This document shows, in pieces, positions 34,339 through 43,011 of a DNA stretch of 64,000 nt (position 1 is the stretch's first letter; the number at the start of each line of letters is the position of its first letter). The stretch comes from Flavobacteriales bacterium UBA6051 (GTDB taxonomy: Bacteria; Bacteroidota; Bacteroidia; Flavobacteriales_D; Crocinitomicaceae). The position numbers and the translations under genes are program-made. The stretch spans positions 434,001 through 498,000 of the forward strand of contig DIYP01000016.1 of the NCBI GenBank assembly GCA_002427735.1, given 5' to 3'. The notes below the pieces were generated by a model that saw only the letters and a list, made by a program, of their open reading frames with translations, was not told where the DNA came from and did not search any database.

Positions 34339-35487
34339 ATGAAACTTACTTCAATCGCCATAGCAGCCCTTTTGGGAATTACATTTGTGAGCTGCAAGAA
34401 AAAAGGATGTATCGATCCAACTGCTGTTAACTATAATAGTGAAGCAGAAAAAGATGATGGATCTTGTGAATATGACACGAACAATCCACTCTATACTGCG
34501 CCTTCAACATACGCTTTCACGGATGATAACGGAAACTCAACAGTAAGTTATTCAGGACAAACAGATCGTTTGAATCAGTTGAGAGAAATGACCGTGTATA
34601 TGAAAACAGGAATTTCTACAACGGTTGATGCACAGATCTTAAAAGACATGTTCGAAAATGCGAACGGGAACGGGAATGGGAACTTTTCTTTCACTTCTAC
34701 AAAACAATTGAAAGACAAGTGTTTCAGTGTAGACCAGACAATGTTCGAAGGATGGATGGATGATCTTGCTGCAGCAAGTGCTTCATTTGCTTCAACAGCG
34801 TCTGATGGACAAGCGGGAACGTTGACATCAGGAACATCGACATATTTATTTGATGAGAACGGAGTTGAGCACGTACAATTGATCGAAAAAGGATTGATGG
34901 GTGCGGTATTCTTGAACCAAGCATTGAATGTGTACTTCGGAAGTGGAAAAATGGATGTAGATAACACAACGGCTGTTGATCCGGGTGCTGGTAAATATTA
35001 TACAGAAATGGAGCACCACTGGGATGAAGCATTTGGGTACTTTGGAGTAGACACCGACTTCCCAGCGAACATTCCTTCTGATTTCTGGGGAAAATACTGT
35101 GACAAACAAGACGCCACACTTTCATGTAATTCAGATATGATGAACAACTTCCTAATGGGGCGTGCAGCACTTTCTGCTAACGTTCTTACGGACAGAGACG
35201 CGGCGATCGCAGCGATTCGCACAGAGTGGGAAGAAATCTCTGCATACCAGGCAATGTCATATATTGACGATGCAGTTGGATACTTTGGAAGTGACAATGC
35301 AAAATATTTGCACGCGCTTTCAGAAGCATATGCATTCGCATGGAACTTGCGTTATGCTCCAGTTGAAACACGTAGAATGAGCACTGCTGAGCATACGAGT
35401 TTGATGGCTTTGTTCAATACGAACTTCTGGGCAATGTCTGTTGCTGACTTGAATGCTATTAAAAGTGCAATTCAAGCGAAATTCTAA
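34339..35487 (+). CDS. DUF4856 lipoprotein, 382 aa
   Basis: Lipobox TFVSC (Cys19). A cysteine-bearing GCIDPTAVNYNSEAEKDDGSC module follows (about residues 23-43), common at the N-terminus of Bacteroidota surface lipoproteins. The rest matches the DUF4856 type: PSTYAFTDDNGNSTVSYSGQ, TKQLKDKCFS, and a helical part with EMEHHWDEAFGYFGVDTDFP and DDAVGYFGSDNAKYLHALSEAYAF. DUF4856 proteins are usually encoded next to imelysin-family lipoproteins, as here, which suggests a joint surface role in iron or metal acquisition. It is 17 bp upstream of the imelysin gene and is probably the first gene of a four-gene operon. Confidence 0.87.
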   Translation: MKLTSIAIAALLGITFVSCKKKGCIDPTAVNYNSEAEKDDGSCEYDTNNPLYTAPSTYAFTDDNGNSTVSYSGQTDRLNQLREMTVYMKTGISTTVDAQILKDMFENANGNGNGNFSFTSTKQLKDKCFSVDQTMFEGWMDDLAAASASFASTASDGQAGTLTSGTSTYLFDENGVEHVQLIEKGLMGAVFLNQALNVYFGSGKMDVDNTTAVDPGAGKYYTEMEHHWDEAFGYFGVDTDFPANIPSDFWGKYCDKQDATLSCNSDMMNNFLMGRAALSANVLTDRDAAIAAIRTEWEEISAYQAMSYIDDAVGYFGSDNAKYLHALSEAYAFAWNLRYAPVETRRMSTAEHTSLMALFNTNFWAMSVADLNAIKSAIQAKF

Positions 35488-35504
35488 TTAAATGAAAGCG
35501 TAAC

Positions 35505-36584
35505 ATGAAATCTTTTTCACGTACTACCTTTTTGCTCGCGGCCTGTCTTCTTGGACTGGCCGTTAGCTGTAAAAAAGATCCTGGTCCGGAGGATTCAACT
35601 CCGTTCGACAAAGGGGCCATGCTAACGAACATAGCAGATAACATTATTATCCCCGCTATTGATGACTTCTCAACGAAAATCAATGCGTTGGAAAGTGATT
35701 ATTTACAATTTCAGGCAGATCGCAGCAGTGTAAATCTTGAAACAGTTCGCGAAAGCTGGAAAGCGGCATACCTGAGCTGGCAAGCCGTGAAAATTTTCGA
35801 CTTCGGGCCAGTTCGCGACAACGGATTCAAGGGAGCCACAGGAACATTTCCGACGGATACCGTGAAAATTGAGGATAATGTTGCTGCGGGTTCTTACAAC
35901 CTTGGATCAGTGGCCAATGCCGACGCTATTGGACTTCCGGCACTGGACTTTTTGTTGTATCGTGTAAATGCACTCAGCTACTTTGTAGGAAATGATCCAT
36001 ACACGACTTATGGGTTAGATGTGATCCAAAAAATGCGCAGTGAATTGACTACGGTGCAGTCGGCTTGGACAGGTTATCGTGCAACGTTCATCGCTGCTAC
36101 CGGAACCTCAACAACTTCTGCTTTTTCAGAGTTAATCAATGAGTTTAACCGCGATTACGAGCTAGCGAAGAATGCGAAGGTTGGTATTCCGATCGGAAAG
36201 CAAAGTCTAGAAATTCAACTTCCTGAATACATTGAAGCACGTCAGAGTGGTTTTTCATTTGAATTGCTCCGTGAAAGCGTTCATCAAATTTACCTCCTGT
36301 ACTTCGGATGTGATTTTAACACAGGTGCTGCAGGTCTCGGTTTTGATGATTACTTAAATCAATTAGATCGCACGGATTTATCGGCAACAATCGGCACAAA
36401 CTTTCAAAACATTTTAAATAAAATCGATAGCTTTTCAGGCACGCTGGAAGAAGAAATGGCTACGAATGTCTCCGGATTGGATGAGCTATATAACCTTCTT
36501 CAAGGGCAAGTGGTCTACCTTAAAACAGACATGACTTCTGCCTTCGGTGTACTGATCACGTATCAGGATAATGACGGCGACTAA
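35505..36584 (+). CDS. Imelysin-family (M75-like) lipoprotein, 359 aa
   Basis: Lipobox LAVSC (Cys22) and an all-helical imelysin fold: VRESWKAAYLSWQAVKIFDFGPV near the start and the conserved GLPALDFLLY segment (where IrpA/EfeO-like proteins carry a GxHxxE-type motif) in the middle. The zinc/peptidase-type HxxE is not seen, so it is likely a binding protein, not a peptidase. Imelysin proteins are iron-regulated surface or periplasmic components of iron uptake. The C-terminal 14 nt overlap the HTTM gene, pointing to cotranslation. Confidence 0.88.
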   Translation: MKSFSRTTFLLAACLLGLAVSCKKDPGPEDSTPFDKGAMLTNIADNIIIPAIDDFSTKINALESDYLQFQADRSSVNLETVRESWKAAYLSWQAVKIFDFGPVRDNGFKGATGTFPTDTVKIEDNVAAGSYNLGSVANADAIGLPALDFLLYRVNALSYFVGNDPYTTYGLDVIQKMRSELTTVQSAWTGYRATFIAATGTSTTSAFSELINEFNRDYELAKNAKVGIPIGKQSLEIQLPEYIEARQSGFSFELLRESVHQIYLLYFGCDFNTGAAGLGFDDYLNQLDRTDLSATIGTNFQNILNKIDSFSGTLEEEMATNVSGLDELYNLLQGQVVYLKTDMTSAFGVLITYQDNDGD

Positions 36585-37950
36585 TTTCATACCACGACTG
36601 TCTTTCTTTAAACAAACATCTATTGCTCCACTTATTATCTTCCGGATAATATTTGGAGCTTTGATGTTATTTGGAGTATCTCGCTTTATGCTGAAAGGCT
36701 GGGTGAAGACACTCTATATTGACCCACAGTACTACTTTGGTTATCTGGGGTTTGAGTGGGTCAAACCACTGGAGGGGAGCTTGATGTATCTTCCTTTCAT
36801 CCTTATGCTGATCGCTGCACTTTGCATCATTTTTGGACTGTTTTATCGCATTGCTGCCTTCACATTTTTTCTGTGTTTTACCTACGTCGAGCTGCTGGAT
36901 AAGTCGAACTATCTGAACCATTACTATTTCGTTAGTCTAATGAGTTTTTTGATGATGTTGGTGCCAGCCAACCGTGCATTTTCGTTAGACACTCGATTGT
37001 TTCCTAATATCAGAAGATCAACCACCGATCAATGGCATATTGGCATCTTGAAATTTCAACTGGCGGTAGTGTATGTATTCGCCGGCATCGCCAAATTAAA
37101 TTCCGACTGGTTACTGGATGCACAACCGTTGAAAACCTGGCTCCAGGCCCATCATAATTTACCACTCGTAGGAGAATGGATGCAACAAGATTGGTTAGCT
37201 TATGCATTCAGCTGGGCAGGCTGCCTCTATGATTTGTTCATTGTTTTCTTCTTGTTGAGCAATCGTCTTCGATCGTATGCGTATTTCTTTGTCGTATTCT
37301 TTCATTTTGTGACATGGTACCTCTTTCCCATTGGGGTCTTCCCGTGGGTGATGATCTTTAGTACCCTCATTTTCTTCTCCACTGATTTTCATGAACGCAT
37401 GTTGCGTAGACTCCGAAGTTTATTTCGAGCAAAAGAGACTTCCGCACCAAGAGCCATTACTTCGGGTGGAAAGCGCACGATTACTTCATTTTTGCTTACT
37501 GTCTATATCTGCATTCAGCTCCTTATTCCATTTCGCTATGTCCTTTATCCTGGTGACTTATTTTGGAATGAAGAAGGGTTTCGATTCTCATGGCGCGTGA
37601 TGTTGATGCACAAAGAAGGGTATGCTACCTTTTACCTTTACGATAAAGAAACTGGCCGAGAGTCTGAGATCAATAATGCGAAATTTCTCACACGTACACA
37701 GGAAGATCAAATGGCAACGCAACCGGACATGATTATTCAATATGCACGCATCTTGAAAGAACATTATGACGGAAAAGTATTGCATTATGGCGATCAGAAA
37801 TTCCTCATAGAAGACCCAGCGATTTATGCGAAAATTTACGTGAGCCTGAACGGACGTCCATCACAATTGTTTGTAGACAAAAATGTTGACTTATCTTTGC
37901 TGCCCTACAATTTGAAACATCGGGAATGGGTACAACCATTTGAAGAATGA
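36571..37950 (+). CDS. HTTM (vitamin K-dependent carboxylase-like) membrane protein, 459 aa
   Basis: A polytopic inner-membrane protein. About seven hydrophobic helices lie between residues 12 and 330. The HTTM-domain hallmark KFQLAVVYVFAGIAKLNSDWL sits near residue 160-180, preceded by LNHYYFVSLMSFLMMLVP, and the C-terminal part is soluble. The domain is shared with gamma-glutamyl carboxylase, but catalytic competence is unproven here. In Bacteroidota it is commonly found with imelysin/DUF4856 genes, as here. It overlaps both neighbours (14 nt upstream, 4 nt downstream), so it belongs to the same operon. Confidence 0.85.
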   Translation: MTATNFIPRLSFFKQTSIAPLIIFRIIFGALMLFGVSRFMLKGWVKTLYIDPQYYFGYLGFEWVKPLEGSLMYLPFILMLIAALCIIFGLFYRIAAFTFFLCFTYVELLDKSNYLNHYYFVSLMSFLMMLVPANRAFSLDTRLFPNIRRSTTDQWHIGILKFQLAVVYVFAGIAKLNSDWLLDAQPLKTWLQAHHNLPLVGEWMQQDWLAYAFSWAGCLYDLFIVFFLLSNRLRSYAYFFVVFFHFVTWYLFPIGVFPWVMIFSTLIFFSTDFHERMLRRLRSLFRAKETSAPRAITSGGKRTITSFLLTVYICIQLLIPFRYVLYPGDLFWNEEGFRFSWRVMLMHKEGYATFYLYDKETGRESEINNAKFLTRTQEDQMATQPDMIIQYARILKEHYDGKVLHYGDQKFLIEDPAIYAKIYVSLNGRPSQLFVDKNVDLSLLPYNLKHREWVQPFEE

Positions 37951-40370
37951 AAAGTTTGTTGGTCATAGCGTTATTGGTGTGCTCGTATTACACGTTCGGT
38001 CAAACGGTACGCGGTACGATCTTCGATGCTAAACGCATTAGTGTGCCTGGGGTTAAGGTGAAAAACCTTCAAAAAGGAACATTAGCGAGAGCAGGTGCGG
38101 ATGGTGAGTTTTCTATCAATGCGCAAAAGGGCGACAGTTTACTTTTTTCATTGACTGATTTTGACTCAACTATTGTAGTGGTAGAAGACTTAAAAGCACG
38201 TATGAATGTGACGATGCTCGAGTCGGTGCAGGAAGTACAAGAGGTTAATGTTATGCGGAAACGCATGGAAGGTTTTGACGTTGGTTTTCTTCCACCTGTG
38301 CGCGGAGTTCAAATCTATACCGGTACGAATGCGGTCATTGAGTTGGCAAATCTCAATGGAGCTAAGTCTACTGGAAATCCACGGGAAATTTTCGCCAAAG
38401 TACCTGGGCTGAATATCTGGGAAAGCGATGGTGCCGGTATTCAAATAGGAATTGGTGGACGTGGATTGAGCCCAAACAGAACGGCTAATTTCAATACCCG
38501 ACAAAATGGATACGACATCAGTGCCGATGCATTGGGTTATCCTGAAAGCTATTACACACCACCGATCGAGGCATTGAAATCCATTGAGATCATTCGTGGT
38601 TCGGCATCGCTTCAGTTCGGGACGCAATTCGGAGGATTACTGAATTTCATTATTAAAGACCCACCCGCGGATACGCCTTTCGAATTCACGACCCGAAATA
38701 CCGCTGGAACCTATGGTTATTTCGGAACATTCAACCGTGTTGCCGGAACAAAAAACCGTTTCTCATATCAGGCTTATTACCAATACAAAAGAGGAAACGG
38801 CTATCGTCACAATAGCGATTTTCAGCAGCATCAGGCATTTGCCCAATTGAGCTATTACCTCAACGAAAAAAACCGTGTCAGACTGGAATTCACGCATATG
38901 AATTACCTGGCACAACAAGCGGGTGGTCTCACCGACCTACAATTTGAGGAAAACCCGAAGCAGAGTTTCCGAGATCGAAATTGGTTTGAAGTAGATTGGA
39001 ATATTCTTGCTTTGCACTACGATTATGAAATCTCGCCAAAAGCGCATTTCAACGTGCGTGCATTTGGAATGCTTTCAAGCAGAAACACGCTTGGCTTTCT
39101 TGGGAAAATCACGCAAGCTGACCCGTTGGGTAATCGCGAGATGTTGGCCGGAGAGTTTAAAAATGCAGGCGCAGAAGCACGTTTTTTACAGCGCTACGAT
39201 CTCCAATCGGATACCAATAAAATTCGCGTTAAAGGAGCGTTTTTGTTAGGCGCCCGATATTACCGTGGAAACACCACTGCGCGACAAGGGTTGTCCAATT
39301 CGGGCGACGATGCCAACTTTGGCTACCTAAATCCAAATGACCTTGAAGGCTCTTCGTTCAGCTATCCTTCTGAAAACTTAGCCGCGTTTGCTGAGAACAT
39401 TTTCTTCATTGGAAAACGCTGGACCATCAATGCTGGGATGCGCCTAGAGTACATCCAAAGTGGTTCCAGCGGTTATTACAAACAATACGTGATTCACCCC
39501 GTGAATCAGGACACGATTGCCATTTTCCGAAATACAGACAGCAATAATGTAACGCGCACCGTACCGCTGTTCGGTTTTGGAACTTCTTTTAAAACAAGTA
39601 AACGCACATCACTGTACGCCAATTTCACGCAAAACTACAGAGCGATTAACTTCACAGATATCCGTATCAATAATCCGAATGTAGTCGTGGACAGCCTCAT
39701 TGAAGACGAGCATGGTTACACGGCAGAACTTGGTTTCAGAGGAATTGTCAGCGATTTTCTCATCTACGATCTTGCCGGATTTTACATCTTTTATGGAGAT
39801 AAAATCGGATTGGCACCCAAACCGGGAACGGTGCTTAAAGAACGGACGAATATTGGGAATGCGCAGAACTATGGCGTCGAGTTATTCACGGAAATTGACA
39901 TCTTGAAAGCGCTTCGTGATTCCTCACGCCATTCGTTTTCCATCTTTTTTAATGGAGCATACATCAACGCAAATTACATCTCATCGAAAGAGACCAATTA
40001 TATTGGTAAGAAAGTAGAGTATGTAAGTTCATTCATTATCAAGTCAGGATTGCGCTACCGTTTTGGAGGATTGAGTTTACAGGTGCAGGGATCCTATAAT
40101 TCCGAACAATTCGCCGACGCTTCGAATTCCGTTGTTCCTTCCGGAGATGCTGTAATCGGAATCGTTCCTTCTTATTTTGTGCTTGATTTTTCCGGTCGTT
40201 ACCAATTCAAAAAGCATTTCTCTGTAGAACTTGGCGTGAACAACTTCACAAATCAACAATACTTTACACGCAGAGCTACTGGATATCCTGGTCCGGGGAT
40301 TCTACCTTCGGACGGAATCAATGGTTACCTTACCCTTCAGTACACTTTTCGGGCTAAACCGAAAAAATAA
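37947..40370 (+). CDS. TonB-dependent outer-membrane receptor, FecA-like, 807 aa
   Basis: Signal peptide (MKSLLVIALLVCSYYTFGQ), then a carboxypeptidase-regulatory-like N-domain (VRGTIFDAKRISVPGVKVKN). The plug follows (about 110-240: NPREIFAKVPGLNIWESDGAG, GIGGRGLSPNRTANFNTRQNG, IEIIRGSASLQFGTQFGGLLNF), and then a 22-stranded barrel with the aromatic C-terminal strand (GYLTLQYTFRAKPKK). The plug motifs match FecA/siderophore receptors. Its position as fourth gene after DUF4856, imelysin and HTTM suggests import of a chelated iron compound. The ATG overlaps the HTTM stop (ATGA). Confidence 0.9.
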   Translation: MKSLLVIALLVCSYYTFGQTVRGTIFDAKRISVPGVKVKNLQKGTLARAGADGEFSINAQKGDSLLFSLTDFDSTIVVVEDLKARMNVTMLESVQEVQEVNVMRKRMEGFDVGFLPPVRGVQIYTGTNAVIELANLNGAKSTGNPREIFAKVPGLNIWESDGAGIQIGIGGRGLSPNRTANFNTRQNGYDISADALGYPESYYTPPIEALKSIEIIRGSASLQFGTQFGGLLNFIIKDPPADTPFEFTTRNTAGTYGYFGTFNRVAGTKNRFSYQAYYQYKRGNGYRHNSDFQQHQAFAQLSYYLNEKNRVRLEFTHMNYLAQQAGGLTDLQFEENPKQSFRDRNWFEVDWNILALHYDYEISPKAHFNVRAFGMLSSRNTLGFLGKITQADPLGNREMLAGEFKNAGAEARFLQRYDLQSDTNKIRVKGAFLLGARYYRGNTTARQGLSNSGDDANFGYLNPNDLEGSSFSYPSENLAAFAENIFFIGKRWTINAGMRLEYIQSGSSGYYKQYVIHPVNQDTIAIFRNTDSNNVTRTVPLFGFGTSFKTSKRTSLYANFTQNYRAINFTDIRINNPNVVVDSLIEDEHGYTAELGFRGIVSDFLIYDLAGFYIFYGDKIGLAPKPGTVLKERTNIGNAQNYGVELFTEIDILKALRDSSRHSFSIFFNGAYINANYISSKETNYIGKKVEYVSSFIIKSGLRYRFGGLSLQVQGSYNSEQFADASNSVVPSGDAVIGIVPSYFVLDFSGRYQFKKHFSVELGVNNFTNQQYFTRRATGYPGPGILPSDGINGYLTLQYTFRAKPKK

Positions 40371-40505
40371 TCTCTACAAAGCTCAACTTGCCAGTCATTC
40401 ATTTACAGAACCTTAACAAAGGTTTACATTTATTCACGTATTATCATTTCAATTTTTTTTGTCTTTGCAGGGTTACTTTTTTGCCTATACCGTTATATAC
40501 TGTAA

Positions 40506-42881
40506 ATGAAAACTGTTCTTCTCGCCTTCTTTGTTGCCATCTCCGCGGCGCTCAATGCTCAATCTGTTCGCATTGAAACACAAATTACTGGGGACGATCT
40601 TCCTGAAAACATGGGTCGCGTTATGTTTTATGCGTTACCCGACTCTTCATTAATCAAGGGTGCCTACGTCGATAGTTCTGCGTTCTCCACTCAATTGAAT
40701 GCTCGTATTGGTGATTCTTTGTACGCCGTAATTTCTGCTCCGGGATTCACAGAAGAATCGTTGACCTTTCAGGTAACGGACGCTACGATTGATCTTGGTA
40801 AGATTCATTTAGTTCAGGATCTCACGTTGGACGAAGTAAGTGTTGTATACAAGAAACCTGTTTTCGAACGCACCATGGACGGCATTTCTGTGAACGTTAA
40901 AGGAACAACACTTGAACAACTCAACACCTTATTTGATGTCCTCAAGGCATCTCCTCGCCTCACTTCTCCTGACGATGAAAGTATTGAAATCATCGGTTTG
41001 GGGTCTCCGCTCATTCTGGTCGATCGCCAACCCATTATTTCCAATGATGAACTTAAAGCAATTCCTGCAGATCAGGTGGAACGTGTGGAAATCATTACAA
41101 GCCCTTCTGCAAAATACCGTGCACAAAGCAGTGGTGGTGGCGTGATTGAAGTGTATACCAACAACTTCACCCTGGAAGGGTATCGGGCAACCATCAACGT
41201 AAACGGAGGTGTCAGTACCCAATTACAACCGGTCTTTCATCCAAGCGTCGGACTGAGCTACAAAAAGAAAAAATTCACCCTCAATGGTCATTGGGGATTG
41301 AATTACTTCTCAGCACTTCGCAACGGTCAAACCATTGGCGCTGCCACCAACGATAATTTCGGAAATATTACGTCATATGAAAACCAACGGCAATCGGTCT
41401 GGCAGTACTACAACGTAAAAATGGCCTATGCTTTGAAACCTGGAAGCCGCATTACCATGGGAATCAATGGCAACAGAAGTAATGCAAAAAGTACGCATGA
41501 ATCGCTCGCTGAATACTACGATGACAACGAGATTACGTTGCGCAAAGAAGGTACTTCCACCAGCAAGAATACCTGGGCGCGCAATACCATTTTCTTAAAT
41601 TACACGATGGAAACGGACACCTTTGGAAGTGTGTTTGAAATCAATACGAATTACCTCAACCGGGTGAATGATAATACGTCAACCAACCTGAATAGCATTG
41701 ACGACATTCTTCTATCCAATTCTAGCGATTTCAGTGCGCGAATTCTCAGTGACGACCGGCCGAATATCGGGGAAATAAGGGTGAACTACGAACACAATTT
41801 TGATACCACTGGTTGGCGCTTAGACGTTGGTGGTGAATACAGTTTGTTATTCAATAATAAAGCCTTTGGACGTGAAACATTATTCAAGGGCAACTGGTCG
41901 GAAGACCCAACATTCACTAATTCATATGACTACCGAGAGGATATTGGCGCGGTATACGCAGAGGTGTCCAAGAAATGGGATCAGCTTGGATTCCGCATTG
42001 GTGCGCGTGCAGAATATACGCGCCTTGATGGGTATAGCCGTACGCTAGAAAAACAGTTCATGGATTCCAGCTACACACAGATTTTTCCCAATGCAAGCAT
42101 CCTCTATGAACCGAACGATACTATCGGAATAAAACTGTACTATAACAGTGGAATTGACCGCCCACAATTCAATAATTATGATCCTTTCGTGCGGGTGGAA
42201 GATAGCCTAAGCATTGAATATGGGAACCCTTATTTACGTCCAGCAAATGAGCATACCATCGGGTTGGAAATCGACCTATTCCAAGCATTTAATTTTTCGG
42301 TTTCGTATGGTATTACAGAGCGACCTATCAGTTCGATCACCTTTGTAAATGAAAACACGTTTATTTCAGAACGTACTCCGTGGAATGCGCAGCGTGAAGA
42401 AACGGTTTCGCTGAGTATGGGAATTCCATTTGAGTTGCCATGGCTCTCAGGTTGGACCTCTCTTTGGACAGATTACAGCAAATACTACTTCACTGATTTA
42501 TTTCAGCGCGCTCCTTTTGAGAACTTGACCTTTGGCATCTACTCCTACCTCACGTTTAAGCTAAAGCACGATTTCTCTATTATGAACCGAGCTTCTTACG
42601 GGCGCTGGGGAACGGATGAAATGCGCATGAATGGAAACCTGAATTGGGGAATTCGTTTGACCAAGAAGTTTTACAATGGTGATTTCCGCATTTTTGCAGA
42701 GGCCTCAAACATTCTTCCGATTATTAATAAATATGAGCGAACGGCTGCGAATTTCGTGACGACCACATACGTTCAAAATAACTTTACGAGCTTCCGACTC
42801 GGGGCATTCTTCAAGTTTGGACGATTAAAAGCACCGACTAATATTCAGGAATCATCATCGGGACAATCGAATCGATTATAA
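40506..42881 (+). CDS. TonB-receptor-like outer-membrane beta-barrel protein, 791 aa
   Basis: Signal peptide (residues 1-19, ending LNAQ). A short beta-sandwich N-domain follows (about 20-105), then a plug with LFDVLKASPRLTSPDDESIEI, LILVDRQPI and VERVEIITSPSAKYRAQSSGGVI-type sequence, and an outer-membrane barrel of the family-3 type (many aromatic beta strands; DRPQFNNYDPF; GNPYLRPANEHTIGLE). This group is common in Bacteroidota and transports unknown substrates. No adjacent SusD-like lipoprotein is present. The 135-bp upstream gap has no clear TAnnTTTG box. Confidence 0.87.
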   Translation: MKTVLLAFFVAISAALNAQSVRIETQITGDDLPENMGRVMFYALPDSSLIKGAYVDSSAFSTQLNARIGDSLYAVISAPGFTEESLTFQVTDATIDLGKIHLVQDLTLDEVSVVYKKPVFERTMDGISVNVKGTTLEQLNTLFDVLKASPRLTSPDDESIEIIGLGSPLILVDRQPIISNDELKAIPADQVERVEIITSPSAKYRAQSSGGGVIEVYTNNFTLEGYRATINVNGGVSTQLQPVFHPSVGLSYKKKKFTLNGHWGLNYFSALRNGQTIGAATNDNFGNITSYENQRQSVWQYYNVKMAYALKPGSRITMGINGNRSNAKSTHESLAEYYDDNEITLRKEGTSTSKNTWARNTIFLNYTMETDTFGSVFEINTNYLNRVNDNTSTNLNSIDDILLSNSSDFSARILSDDRPNIGEIRVNYEHNFDTTGWRLDVGGEYSLLFNNKAFGRETLFKGNWSEDPTFTNSYDYREDIGAVYAEVSKKWDQLGFRIGARAEYTRLDGYSRTLEKQFMDSSYTQIFPNASILYEPNDTIGIKLYYNSGIDRPQFNNYDPFVRVEDSLSIEYGNPYLRPANEHTIGLEIDLFQAFNFSVSYGITERPISSITFVNENTFISERTPWNAQREETVSLSMGIPFELPWLSGWTSLWTDYSKYYFTDLFQRAPFENLTFGIYSYLTFKLKHDFSIMNRASYGRWGTDEMRMNGNLNWGIRLTKKFYNGDFRIFAEASNILPIINKYERTAANFVTTTYVQNNFTSFRLGAFFKFGRLKAPTNIQESSSGQSNRL

Positions 42882-43011
42882 CACGAAATCTATTTAAATA
42901 TCTGTATATCAGAATATTGATAAAGATTTAGGATATCCCAACTCTCACCAAAATACATTTTGTTTACTCTTTTTTAATTATTGTTAAACAAAATGATTTA
43001 CATTTGTTACC

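Noticed and set aside
36571..37950. Active vitamin K-dependent gamma-glutamyl carboxylase
   Set aside because: Only the HTTM membrane domain is seen; catalytic residues cannot be assigned, and the genomic context points to metal uptake.
40409..40424. Stem-loop AACCTT-AACA-AAGGTT as terminator of the FecA-like gene
   Set aside because: Six-bp AT-rich stem followed by TACATTTATT without a real U-tract; too weak to call.
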